Assembly: GCF_022601975.1 (NCBI RefSeq) | Contig: NZ_JAKVIR010000002.1 | Span: 124,001 to 188,000 of the forward strand | Direction of reading: 5' to 3' | Source of the DNA: Pontibacter sp. E15-1 | GTDB taxonomy: Bacteria; Bacteroidota; Bacteroidia; Cytophagales; Hymenobacteraceae | Length of the DNA stretch: 64,000 bases | Shown here: positions 33,637-42,107 of the stretch, in pieces | How the letters are laid out: every line of letters starts with the position of its first letter | Position numbering within the stretch: the stretch's first letter is position 1 | Position numbers and translations under genes: made by a program | Notes under the pieces: model-generated | The model's database searches: none | What the model was told of the DNA's origin: nothing | The model's input: only the letters and a program-made list of their open reading frames with translations

Positions 33637-36102
33637 ATGAAACACACATTACGCATATGGGCGGTGCTCCTGCTGTGCGCAGGCATCACGATTTGCTCCG
33701 GAATGCCCGGTGGCAATAACACGGAGGCGGTTCGCACTTCTGACACCGGCAGCTTCAGCTTTCCGGCCACTTTGGTGCAGCCAGCGGCAGTGGCGCAAAA
33801 TGGCATGTTGCCTGGCTTCACTCCGGCAGCTTATACGCGCGCCTGCATCCCGGCTAAACTTAGCATCACTCCCGCCATGCTCACAAACGAAAGCGGAAAA
33901 GGAGATGCGGCCATGCTGCTGGACGAGCAGTCGCTGGCAGGGTTTCCGGATAAGGGCCAGGGAGGGGCTCCGGCCACCGCATGGTTTCCGGGCTGGAACG
34001 CGGCCGATTACCCCGCAAGCGTATACCTCGATCTTGGGGAGGTTGCCACCATCACCGCCATTTTCATCAGGGACATCAACGATACAGGAATCTTCACGGT
34101 GGAAGCCGGATCTCCGGGGAACTGGGTGCCGCTGCTTGCCGATAACCTGACGGGCTACCAAAGCTGGAACCAGCACAACGTGAACGTGGATACCCGCTAT
34201 CTGCGTTTTACCCGCCAGTCTCAGGGATCCAACGTGTCAGAAATTGTGCTGTATGGCTGCGTCGGCACTGCCACACCAGACACCATGCCCCCGGCCCGCA
34301 TCACTTCGATTCGCGCCGTTGACAAAAGCAGCAGCTCGGTAGACCTCAGCTGGATTGCAACCGGCAACGACGGCAAAACGGGCACCGCGGCGGGGTATGA
34401 CCTGCGCATGAGCACCTCGCCACTTACCAGCAACACGGCCTTAAGCAATGCTGTCAAGCTGAATGGTATACCGACCCCCGCTGTCTCCGGCACAACCCAA
34501 GGGCACAGGGTAACCGGATTAAGTCCGGCAACAACGTATTATTTCGCCCTGAAGGCAAGCGATTCCGCCGGAAACAGCTCCCTGCTATCCAATAGCGTTG
34601 CCGTCACGACGGATGTGCAGACGACGCCAACCCAGTCCAGAATAACAGTGGACCAGTTTATCGGCATCAACGCTTTTGTAGACGACCCGCTGGATAAGCT
34701 TCAGGTTGCCGGATTCGTCAGAGAATACCACAACTGGAACTGGGACGAGGGGAACATCTGGAGCGGCGGCGGGAACACAAACTACCCGCGCTACCCAAAC
34801 AACCAGATGAAATGGTCACCCAGCGAGCCGGGTTTTGATTTCGACGCGTTTTATACCCGCCTGGGAAAAGCGAACATAGGGATATCCCCAGTCATTCAGG
34901 GGTCCGTGGCGTGGCTGCACGGCGGCAGAGATTTTCCGTTTGCAAACAAGCCGGTGGACGAGCCCGGTGCCAGCACCACAAACCCCAACTCCTACGAGAA
35001 GAAGGCGCACCACATGTTTCAGTTCGCTGCCCGGTATGGCAACACGCGCGTGGCAGATAGCAAACTGACGCTGGCTCCGGGCCAGTCCAGAGAAACAGGT
35101 ATGGGACTGGTTCATTACATGGAGGACTGGAACGAGCAGGACAACAACTGGAACGGCCCGGATGCCCACTTCTCGCCGGAGGAGTATGCCGCCATGGCCA
35201 GCGCCGACTACGACGGGCATGGCGGAACCATGAAGCAGGGAAGCGGCACGTTTGGCGTGAAAAATGCCGACCCGACGATGAAATTAGTGATGGGAGGCAT
35301 CTTTGAACTGAACCTGGAGTATGTGAAACGCATGAAAAGCTGGTTTGAGACAAACAGGGCCGATAAAAAATTTGCCGCAGACGTGATCAACGTGCATACC
35401 TACGCCTGGCGCACCGCTAACGGGCCGGGGGGCGGCGGACCGGCTAAAAGCCCTGAGGAGGATAAATTCAGGGAAAAACTCCAGGCTTTTGTAGCGTATC
35501 GGAACCACAATCTGCCAAACGTGGAGGTATGGATTTCGGAATTCGGCTGGGACACCCACCCTGCCTCTTCTTTGCGCGTGCCGGAAGTGGGCCCGTTTGA
35601 CCGGCAGGAGGTGCAAGGGCAGTGGCTGGTGCGGGCCTACCTCGCCTTTGCCGCAGCGGGCGTAGACAGAGCCATGATGTATATGCTGCGGGACGTAAAC
35701 CCGAATGACCCAACGCATTTCTCCACCTCCGGGCTGGTTGGGCCCAAGGGTAGCTGGGAACCCAAAAAATCGTGGTACTATGTCTATACCCTAAAGAACA
35801 CGCTCCAGCACATGGCCTTCGTGGGCGAGCAAGCCTCCGGTGACCCGAACGTGCTCATCTATAAATTCAAAAACACCAGCGGCTCGAATGGCGCCTATGT
35901 GGTATGGGCAAAAACAAAGCGCAACTATACCGTGCAGGGGTATGCCCTCTCCCTCGCAGGCAGCCCTTCGTCAGCCACAAAAGTGCAGATGGTGCCCGGC
36001 GACACGGATGGGGTCAGCAGTGTGCTGCCAATCAGCGGGAACAAGGTAAAACTGGATGTGAGCGAGAGACCCGTGTTTATCAAGGTTGACAAAATGAACT
36101 AG
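33637..36102 (+). CDS. Secreted multidomain glycoside hydrolase-like protein (discoidin-like - FnIII - TIM barrel)
   Basis: 821 residues with a signal peptide (MKHTLRIWAVLLLCAGITIC) that also ends at a possible lipobox cysteine. Residues about 80-210 resemble an F5/8-type discoidin carbohydrate-binding domain (SVYLDLGEVATITAIFIRD). About 220-325 is a fibronectin III domain (PPARITSIRAVDKSSSSVDL, LSPATTYYFALKASD). About 335-740 reads as a clan GH-A-like barrel: MEDWNEQDNNW holds the candidate acid/base Glu500 after Asn, and VEVWISEFGWDTH the candidate nucleophile Glu635. A beta-sandwich tail follows. I cannot assign a GH family. It lacks a T9SS tail. As the last gene of the locus it may trim or release the polymer made upstream. 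Confidence 0.75.
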   Translation: MKHTLRIWAVLLLCAGITICSGMPGGNNTEAVRTSDTGSFSFPATLVQPAAVAQNGMLPGFTPAAYTRACIPAKLSITPAMLTNESGKGDAAMLLDEQSLAGFPDKGQGGAPATAWFPGWNAADYPASVYLDLGEVATITAIFIRDINDTGIFTVEAGSPGNWVPLLADNLTGYQSWNQHNVNVDTRYLRFTRQSQGSNVSEIVLYGCVGTATPDTMPPARITSIRAVDKSSSSVDLSWIATGNDGKTGTAAGYDLRMSTSPLTSNTALSNAVKLNGIPTPAVSGTTQGHRVTGLSPATTYYFALKASDSAGNSSLLSNSVAVTTDVQTTPTQSRITVDQFIGINAFVDDPLDKLQVAGFVREYHNWNWDEGNIWSGGGNTNYPRYPNNQMKWSPSEPGFDFDAFYTRLGKANIGISPVIQGSVAWLHGGRDFPFANKPVDEPGASTTNPNSYEKKAHHMFQFAARYGNTRVADSKLTLAPGQSRETGMGLVHYMEDWNEQDNNWNGPDAHFSPEEYAAMASADYDGHGGTMKQGSGTFGVKNADPTMKLVMGGIFELNLEYVKRMKSWFETNRADKKFAADVINVHTYAWRTANGPGGGGPAKSPEEDKFREKLQAFVAYRNHNLPNVEVWISEFGWDTHPASSLRVPEVGPFDRQEVQGQWLVRAYLAFAAAGVDRAMMYMLRDVNPNDPTHFSTSGLVGPKGSWEPKKSWYYVYTLKNTLQHMAFVGEQASGDPNVLIYKFKNTSGSNGAYVVWAKTKRNYTVQGYALSLAGSPSSATKVQMVPGDTDGVSSVLPISGNKVKLDVSERPVFIKVDKMN

Positions 36103-36183
36103 CCTCTTTACCAGGTTTGGTGGAAACGGGTGCGGCGCGAAGGCAATCAAGCGGGTATGCAGAGCAGTAGCACCCAAAACAAA

Positions 36184-36219
36184 AGAAGCACCGCCTGTGG
36201 GGCGGTGCTTCTGCTTTTT
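36184..36219. terminator. Intrinsic terminator, probably bidirectional
   Basis: Perfect 12-base stem, 36184-36195 with 36201-36212, 5-base loop, followed by GC and five Ts (36215-36219). An A-rich stretch precedes it, so it can also end the convergent minus-strand gene at 36236. It closes the plus-strand polysaccharide block. Confidence 0.85.
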
Positions 36220-36235
36220 AAAAGCCAGATGGGCT

Positions 36236-36847
36236 TTAGATGGTGTCTGTTACGATCAGTAATGCATAGATGATACCTGGCAAGTAGAATAACAGCGTCA
36301 GGATGATGCTGATCCAGAAAGTGGTGCCGATGCCATCGTGCAGGAAAACAGCCAGTGGCGGCAACAGCACAGCCAGGATGATTTCGACGATGGACGTGCG
36401 GCCCCCGCTTTGGCGATACGCTTCTCTCAGGTCGCTTTTTAGTTCTTTTTTCTCCAGCCTGTTCATACTAGCCAAACGCTCTTTGGCCATTGCCAGGGCC
36501 TCGGCCTCTGCCAGGGTCATGTCGCGCTTCTCTAGCGTAACGGCTTCTTCGGCTTTCGGGGCGTCAGCTTTCGCAACGGCTTTCTTTTGCAATGCGGCCG
36601 GTGCAGGGGCTGCAACCGATGCCTCTAAAGCAGGCGCGGGCGGCGTAGCCTTTTCTGAAGTGGCAAGCAGTGCTGGGGCCTCCTCGGCTTGCAACGCCAC
36701 TGCGGCGGGTGCAGGCTTTTCCTTTACCGTGTTATAGGCTTCCATTTTGGCTGGAGCTGTACGGTAGTATTCTGCTGAACTACAGGAGAACATCATTTGT
36801 CCCGTAACAAATACAACAGCCACGTGCAGTAAATTTTTTAATCTCAT
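36236..36847 (-). CDS. YqaE/Pmp3-family membrane protein with lipoprotein-like N-terminus
   Basis: 203 residues. The C-terminal 55 residues form the Pmp3 hairpin: VEIILAVLLPPLAVFLHDGI and ILTLLFYLPGIIYALLIV, two membrane helices typical of a family linked to membrane potential and salt stress. The N-terminus (VVFVTGQMMFSCSS) resembles a lipoprotein signal with a cysteine near residue 22. The middle (about 45-130) is a low-complexity Ala/Pro/Glu/Lys linker, then a short basic helix (RLEKKELKSDLRE). Classical YqaE is only about 52 residues, so the long N-terminal extension is a Bacteroidota-type variation. Single gene. Confidence 0.83.
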   Translation of the reverse strand: MRLKNLLHVAVVFVTGQMMFSCSSAEYYRTAPAKMEAYNTVKEKPAPAAVALQAEEAPALLATSEKATPPAPALEASVAAPAPAALQKKAVAKADAPKAEEAVTLEKRDMTLAEAEALAMAKERLASMNRLEKKELKSDLREAYRQSGGRTSIVEIILAVLLPPLAVFLHDGIGTTFWISIILTLLFYLPGIIYALLIVTDTI

Positions 36848-37002
36848 AGTTTTGAAGTTTAATTAAACGGATAGTGCATTTGGTGAAACAGCGCGCTGCA
36901 CCCCTCCGCTAAACGGTTCAGTTTAACGGCAGGCCAGCATCGCTCCTGTACAATACTTTGTAAAGCCTATTTTTGTTATGCCATTCACAATATTGTCAGC
37001 CG

Positions 37003-37728
37003 CTAGGCATACTCTTGCTGCTCGTTCTCCCAGTATGGCTCCAGCATCTGCTGTAAACTCAACCTGATTATTTGCTGCACTTGCTGCCATTGTTTTGGGT
37101 CTCCCAGGGCAAACTTCTGGTTTACTTCCAACTCAATGCCCATATACTCTGCATCCGTGAACTTCCGGCGAAGGTACGTCGGGAATCCATCCGAAATGCC
37201 CAGGTAGGGGTAGTTAAACCGAACGAGCAGCGAGGGGTCTACCGCCTGCAGGCGCTCTTTCCAGGCACGGCAGAAACGCTGCTCCTCCCCTCTTTTGGAA
37301 TCGTAGAGCAGGCCGATATCTCCTTGCCGCACTTCCCCCTTAAATATCGGGGTGAAGGTGTGCACCGCTATGTGCAGCACCTGCCTCCCGGCCATCACGA
37401 AATCATGCACAAGGCCTTCCACGCGCGAGCGGTACGGGTGGTAATATGCCTGCAAAATCTGCTCTTTCTCCTTTGCAGGAAGTGGCCTTGTTACAGACGA
37501 GAAAAGCTTTTTATGGTGCAGTGACCTATTTAGCTCTACCAGCAGGCGGGTCGTCTCGGCGCAAAAAGACTTGTGGGCCATGCCCTCAAGCTGCTGAAAA
37601 AGCTCCTTTGCGCCAATGTCGTAGCCCTCATGTGAGTTGAGCAGGTCGCGGTGATCTTCAAATAATGGGGTGTAAGCGGCGGGAACGTTGTTTCCGCCAT
37701 GTTCGCAGGTCACTAGTAGTCGTAGCAT
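37003..37728 (-). CDS. N-formylglutamate amidohydrolase family protein
   Basis: 241 residues. The FGase fold is shown by LLVTCEHGGNNVPAAYTPLF at the N-terminus, NSHEGYDIGAKELFQ, VELNRSLHHKKLFS, VLHIAVHTFTPIF and LRRKFTDAEYMGIELEVNQK. The family hydrolyses N-formylglutamate (histidine breakdown) or related amides and usually binds Zn. No histidine-utilisation genes are nearby. Instead it is the last gene of an operon with a GCS2 ligase, an ATP-grasp ligase and a C39-like peptidase, starting 7 bases after the GCS2 stop. The substrate is therefore probably an acylated or amide-linked product of those enzymes. Confidence 0.88.
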   Translation of the reverse strand: MLRLLVTCEHGGNNVPAAYTPLFEDHRDLLNSHEGYDIGAKELFQQLEGMAHKSFCAETTRLLVELNRSLHHKKLFSSVTRPLPAKEKEQILQAYYHPYRSRVEGLVHDFVMAGRQVLHIAVHTFTPIFKGEVRQGDIGLLYDSKRGEEQRFCRAWKERLQAVDPSLLVRFNYPYLGISDGFPTYLRRKFTDAEYMGIELEVNQKFALGDPKQWQQVQQIIRLSLQQMLEPYWENEQQEYA

Positions 37729-37735
37729 GGTTCAT

Positions 37736-38977
37736 CTAAAGAAATATCTTGCCTTCTTGCAGGCATACCGCAAGTCGCCGGTACACTTCCCGGATTCTCT
37801 CTTCGGTTGGGTGCGGGCCCGTGGCCGCCAGAATGCGCGTTGCCAGATTCCCCTGTGTGGTGAGGGTATGCAGCGTGGCATCCAGCTCCGGGTCACTCCC
37901 GGATGTCACAGTCGAAGTGATCAGGTGACGCCATACCTCCCCGGCAGTTTTGGGGCCGGAGCCCTGCAGGCCGAAGCATGCCAGGTAACCGGGGTCTTGG
38001 AGGGTTGCTTCCTGCCCGTCCCGTATCACCCGAAGGAGTACCTCTGCCAGCAGATCCTCGCCAAAAACTTTCAGGTGGTCTGTGGCTACCCACTGTCCCC
38101 GCACCAAAGCCTTCAAAACACCGACCACCGCCTGAAGCACTGCCAGGTCTGCCGCAGGGCATTCCTGAATATCGATCAGGCGGATTTCGATGGTATTTCG
38201 GGAGAAACGGGCAATCGCACCGCGCGAATTCAGAAACTCGTCTTGCAGTATGCCTTCATTGTCATACGCAGCTACATCTATATAGATACGCTTTAATATA
38301 GAATCCTCGTAATTTTTTTGCGTGAAAACAGCTTCCGGAATCACCTTGCCCGCGATGGAGGGGATTTTGTCCTGGTTGTGGCGGTATACCTCCAGGCGGG
38401 TGTCCTGAAAGCCAGTCACCTTTCCGTCCAGTATCGGGGAGGAGGCGCTGAGAGCCGGAATAAGCGGCAGCAGCACGCGGATGGCAGCGTGTAGCCGCCC
38501 AAACTCATCGTCGTTGGCGAAAGGCAGGTTGAGGTGCGTGCTTTGCAGGTTTGCCCAGCCATGCCCACGGCAGTCAAAGATCCGGTTGTAGGCATCGTAC
38601 ACGGCGTTGTACTCGTGGGGCCAGATCCGGGTGTCGGTGTAGGGGTCCATCAGGGGGTGCGCCCCGGTGGGCAGCAACATGGCATCATACTTCTCCAGCA
38701 TGCCGTTTATCTTCCGGACGTGCCGCTGAAACGCACCGGCCAGGGCATGCAGGCTTTTTGCGGGGCCATCTGTTTTCATTTCCACTACATGCAGCACCAG
38801 CTCGTTGCTCCAGGCAATGTCTCCGAAGGAAACATCAGAGAGGTATGCGCCCACGGCATCATAAATCAGCTTGTCCGTGATCGGGAGCACCTGCAGGTCA
38901 GTGCGCCGCACGATCATGTACTCCAACTCCACGCCATACCCCTCGAAAAGGTGCAGCGGCTTTATCTGGTCAGTCAT
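37736..38977 (-). CDS. GCS2-family carboxylate-amine ligase
   Basis: 413 residues. The family joins a carboxylate (often glutamate gamma-carboxyl) to an amine with ATP, as in plant/proteobacterial glutamate-cysteine ligase and YbdK. Motifs: FEGYGVELEYMIVRRTDLQV near the N-terminus, ANLQSTHLNLPFANDDEF in the middle, and FSRNTIEIRLIDIQECPAAD, which carries metal/substrate residues. It overlaps the ATP-grasp gene by 8 bases and is followed after 7 bases by the amidohydrolase gene. No glutathione synthetase is present, so ordinary glutathione synthesis is not supported. A peptide-like small molecule is more likely. Confidence 0.88.
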   Translation of the reverse strand: MTDQIKPLHLFEGYGVELEYMIVRRTDLQVLPITDKLIYDAVGAYLSDVSFGDIAWSNELVLHVVEMKTDGPAKSLHALAGAFQRHVRKINGMLEKYDAMLLPTGAHPLMDPYTDTRIWPHEYNAVYDAYNRIFDCRGHGWANLQSTHLNLPFANDDEFGRLHAAIRVLLPLIPALSASSPILDGKVTGFQDTRLEVYRHNQDKIPSIAGKVIPEAVFTQKNYEDSILKRIYIDVAAYDNEGILQDEFLNSRGAIARFSRNTIEIRLIDIQECPAADLAVLQAVVGVLKALVRGQWVATDHLKVFGEDLLAEVLLRVIRDGQEATLQDPGYLACFGLQGSGPKTAGEVWRHLITSTVTSGSDPELDATLHTLTTQGNLATRILAATGPHPTEERIREVYRRLAVCLQEGKIFL

Positions 38978-40442
38978 TGTTCCGAATGTTTTTATTGGTC
39001 TCGATGCGCCGCTTCAAAGACTTGATGATGGCACCATACAGGTCTTTTTTGAGGATTTTGTCTTCCACGCCGGCGTCGATGCTGGGGTTGTCGTTCACCT
39101 CGATCACGTAGGCTTTGCCGTTTATCTCCTTTACGTCCACGCCATACAGCCCATCGCCGATCAGGTTGGCCGCCTTTAGGGCCGTGTGCAACACATTGAA
39201 GGGCACCTGCTCAAAGGGCACCACCTCGCCGTCGCCCTCCTCGTCCTGTTTCCGCTTGCCATTCCAGTTGTATATCTGCCAATGGCCCTTTGCCATAAAG
39301 TACTTGCAGGCGTACAGCGGCTGCTTGTCCAGCACCCCGATGCGCCAGTCAAAATCGGTGGGGGTATACTCCTGCCCGATGATCAGCTCCGAGTCGGCCA
39401 GCATCTGATCCAGTTCCTGCTGCAGGCTCTCGCGGTCCTTGGCTTTCACCACGCCCTGCGAGAAAGAGCTGTCGGGCTTCTTGAGCACGCAAGGCAGGCC
39501 AAGCTGGGCCTCCACCTGCGCCCGGTTGTCTTTATGGATGATCATGGTTTTGGGAACGGGCACCTTCGCCTTGGCCAGCAACTCCGCCAGGTATACCTTG
39601 TTGGTGCAGCGCAGTATGGAAACCGGGTCGTCGATCACCACCATCCCTTCGGCGTGCGCCTTCCGCGCGAAGCGGTAGGTATGGTGGTTCACGGCGGTCG
39701 TCTCCCGGATGAACAGCGCGTCGAACTCGGAAAGGCGGCGGTAATCGTCTTTGGTGATCAGCTCGGTATAAAAGCCCTGGCTCTCGGCCGCCTCCACAAA
39801 GTGCTGAATCGCCTTTTCGTTGGAGGGCGGCGCTTTCTCGTGCGGGTCCACCAGGATGGCAAGGTCGTAGATTTTGCGGGAGACCCGGGCTCCGGAAAAA
39901 CGATGGCGCGCAAAGTACGTCCTTGCAAAGCGCTTCAGGTCTGGGGTATGGCTCTCGGGCACCTCATTTACCGGTATGGGCGAGATACTCTGCAGCACCC
40001 ATTCCTCTTTCCGCACAAACTGGGCCCGCAGCAGCGGTGCCTGAAACAGGTCGTGCAGCTGCTTGCAGAGTTTCTCGTATTTGAAGGCCACGTTGTGCCC
40101 GAAGTAAATGCTGAGGGTGAAGGATTTGGACCGCAGCCCGGCAAGGCTCTTCTGGATGAGGTCGTTCAGCTCCACAGTTATTGCCCGGACGATAGTCGGG
40201 CTTTTCAGATCCTGCATGGTCGTCACGCTGGGGATAGCCTTGTGGCCGCGCGCCTCCGCCAGCAACGACACGTAGTATCCCGCGCTTTGGTAGCGGTACG
40301 AGCGGCTGAGGTTAAACACGCGGGCATTTTTAATATCGGTATACCTGGCGTCGGTCAGATACGCTTGCGTATCAATCACTTCGGTGTCTTCCGTTGCATC
40401 ATCCCAATCCCTGGGATAATCCACAACTACAATTTTTCGCAT
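38970..40442 (-). CDS. RimK-type ATP-grasp ligase with RLAN-like N-terminal domain
   Basis: 490 residues. The N-terminal 180 residues (VVVDYPRDWDDATEDTEVID, VFNLSRSYRYQSAGYYVSLL) fit the RimK-like ATP-grasp N-terminal (RLAN) domain. The linker region has YDLAILVDPHEKAPPSN. The ATP-grasp domain (about 285-475) has LPCVLKKPDSSFSQGV, DFDWRIGVLDKQPLYACKYF and YGVDVKEINGKAYVIEVNDN, with the Asp/Glu/Asn metal ligands intact. Such enzymes form amide bonds by way of acyl phosphates and often add amino acids to peptides or proteins. It lies between the peptidase-like and GCS2 genes with 9-base and overlapping junctions, so the operon arrangement is firm. Confidence 0.9.
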   Translation of the reverse strand: MRKIVVVDYPRDWDDATEDTEVIDTQAYLTDARYTDIKNARVFNLSRSYRYQSAGYYVSLLAEARGHKAIPSVTTMQDLKSPTIVRAITVELNDLIQKSLAGLRSKSFTLSIYFGHNVAFKYEKLCKQLHDLFQAPLLRAQFVRKEEWVLQSISPIPVNEVPESHTPDLKRFARTYFARHRFSGARVSRKIYDLAILVDPHEKAPPSNEKAIQHFVEAAESQGFYTELITKDDYRRLSEFDALFIRETTAVNHHTYRFARKAHAEGMVVIDDPVSILRCTNKVYLAELLAKAKVPVPKTMIIHKDNRAQVEAQLGLPCVLKKPDSSFSQGVVKAKDRESLQQELDQMLADSELIIGQEYTPTDFDWRIGVLDKQPLYACKYFMAKGHWQIYNWNGKRKQDEEGDGEVVPFEQVPFNVLHTALKAANLIGDGLYGVDVKEINGKAYVIEVNDNPSIDAGVEDKILKKDLYGAIIKSLKRRIETNKNIRNND

Positions 40443-40451
40443 GGGTAGGTT

Positions 40452-41171
40452 TTACTCGGTTTCTTCCTGGGCGGCTGGCTGAATGGCCAGCAGGTTGGCA
40501 TCGAAGGTGGCCATACCCAGCATGATGGAGTTGATCAGGTGTGAGGCCTTCACCTCATAATAATTGTCTTTGAAAGAGGGGTTTTCACGGTAAGGGTCCG
40601 CCACCACGATATACTTCGGGTCGTCGGCAAAGCCGCAGAGCACCACAAAGTGCCCCGTCGGGAAGCCATACACGTCGTCGTAGATGGAGTTGTCATGCTC
40701 GTCCACTATCTCGCGGGCGCTTTGGTACAAGTGCGTGGCGCTGAGTCCGGTCAGGAGCGGGATATCCCTTTCAAAATACTCGCGGAGCATGGTTTTGGTC
40801 AGGTCACGGCAGCGCAACTCACCACCAAGCCCCAGAAAATCGATGTACGCGCGCGAGGCCCGCTGCAGCTTGCTTCCCTTTTTCCCGTCCATCTGTTGCT
40901 CCAGCTTCAGGATGATTTCCGCGTTGCTTAGCTTAAACCAGGTCGGGTCAAAGATATGGAGGTTGTAGGTATAAATGCGGGCGCGGTAGCCCCGCTGCAG
41001 GGCATGGCAGGCCAGCAGCACTTCCAGAGTGCCTCCCTCATCGAGGTAGGGCACCTCCTTAATCACCTCGCTCAGGGATATTGGGTCTTTGAAATAACGG
41101 TACACGGCGTGCAGGCTCGTGGGCCCACAGGTGGAGTCGTCGGGTTGCGTATGGATTTTGATTGGTATCAC
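40452..41171 (-). CDS. C39-like/papain-fold cysteine peptidase
   Basis: 239 residues from a GTG at 41171; no in-frame ATG precedes the catalytic cysteine. The C39 pattern is intact: QPDDSTCGPTSLHAVYRYF with the nucleophile Cys15, GHFVVLCGFAD with the histidine and YIVVADPYREN with the aspartate. It has no signal peptide or transporter domain, so it acts in the cytoplasm. In the operon it is followed 9 bases later by the ATP-grasp ligase. It could cleave a peptide substrate or act in reverse as an amide-forming or transpeptidase enzyme. Which of these applies is not shown by sequence. Confidence 0.82.
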   Translation of the reverse strand: MIPIKIHTQPDDSTCGPTSLHAVYRYFKDPISLSEVIKEVPYLDEGGTLEVLLACHALQRGYRARIYTYNLHIFDPTWFKLSNAEIILKLEQQMDGKKGSKLQRASRAYIDFLGLGGELRCRDLTKTMLREYFERDIPLLTGLSATHLYQSAREIVDEHDNSIYDDVYGFPTGHFVVLCGFADDPKYIVVADPYRENPSFKDNYYEVKASHLINSIMLGMATFDANLLAIQPAAQEETE

Positions 41172-41349
41172 GGTATAAAAGCGACGTTTTGGGTGTCTGC
41201 AATGTGCCTTTATACGCGGGAGAGAAAGATTATGTGTGCCTGATCGGAATATAAAAGACCGCCGGATTTAGGGACCGGGGCCGACGGCAGCCAAGGGTGA
41301 TAGTTAAACCAGACTATTTTGCTTATATTAAAACACTTAGGCAAATTGG

Positions 41350-42042
41350 ATGAGCATGAACAAGACCATAAGCAACCGGCAACGGTATAAAATAGCCCTT
41401 GCCCTGTGTGCTATATTTGTGATAATCGTGCTGGCAAACTGGTGGGTCAGCTATAGCATGACGCGGGTTAGCAGGCAGTTCGCATCCGTGTATCACGACA
41501 GGCTGGTGCCCGCCCTGGATTTGGCCGCGATGCAGGAGCATTACTACCAGGGCATGACGCTGCTTGAGCGGCACCTGCAAGCACCTGATCCTGGGCAGCA
41601 GCGCCAGCTTGAGGCACAACTGCGACAGCACCACACCGATATTGACTCGATTGCGGCCAAGTATGAGGCAACCTACCTCACTCCCCGTGAGACAACGGTG
41701 CTACAGCAGTATAAAGCCGCTGCAAACCGCCTGATGGAGGTGCAGCTGAAAACCGTACGCCTAAGTAGTGCCGCGGAAACGTCCGCAGCCGTAAAGCTGC
41801 GGGAGCAAAAGGTAGATCCTGCCTTCATGGCTGTGCTCAATCCGCTGCATGCACTGCGCCAGTTGCAGCAAGAGGTTGGCCACGACCTGTATGCCTCCGC
41901 CGGGCAGCAACTGAACACGTTGAAAATGCTCTCGTACCTCGTGATCGCGCTGGCCGTGGTGCTGGCCCTGCTCGTCGGTGTGTTGCTGCAAAACAACCGA
42001 CGCGGCATCCTGATCAAGCCGCAGAAATTTAACCTGAATTAA
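41350..42042 (+). CDS. Four-helix-bundle sensor domain protein without signalling output
   Basis: 230 residues. Two membrane helices (about 14-35 and 190-214) flank a periplasmic helical domain of about 150 residues (SYSMTRVSRQFASVYHDRLV, HYYQGMTLLERHL, LSSAAETSAAVKLREQKVD), the 4HB_MCP layout found in chemoreceptors and kinases. After the second helix there are only 15 residues (NNRRGILIKPQKFNLN), so no HAMP, MA or kinase domain exists. It looks like a real gene rather than a broken one: the stop is in a clean intergenic gap and no continuing frame is seen. It is divergent from the amidoligase operon and may sense something together with a partner. Confidence 0.75.
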   Translation: MSMNKTISNRQRYKIALALCAIFVIIVLANWWVSYSMTRVSRQFASVYHDRLVPALDLAAMQEHYYQGMTLLERHLQAPDPGQQRQLEAQLRQHHTDIDSIAAKYEATYLTPRETTVLQQYKAAANRLMEVQLKTVRLSSAAETSAAVKLREQKVDPAFMAVLNPLHALRQLQQEVGHDLYASAGQQLNTLKMLSYLVIALAVVLALLVGVLLQNNRRGILIKPQKFNLN

Positions 42043-42107
42043 GCGATAAGCAAACTGTTTCTGAAGGCCAGCCCCCGCAGCACAGAAAAGAAGCTTATAC
42101 AGCTGCG

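Noticed and set aside
39186-40448. 420-codon plus-strand frame opposite the ATP-grasp gene
   Set aside because: The minus-strand frame has all ATP-grasp motifs; this one has none and low-complexity basic composition.
41350-42042. Pseudogene of a chemoreceptor
   Set aside because: No remnants of HAMP or MA domains follow in any frame before the convergent argH, and the stop is clean, so a short stand-alone protein is more likely.
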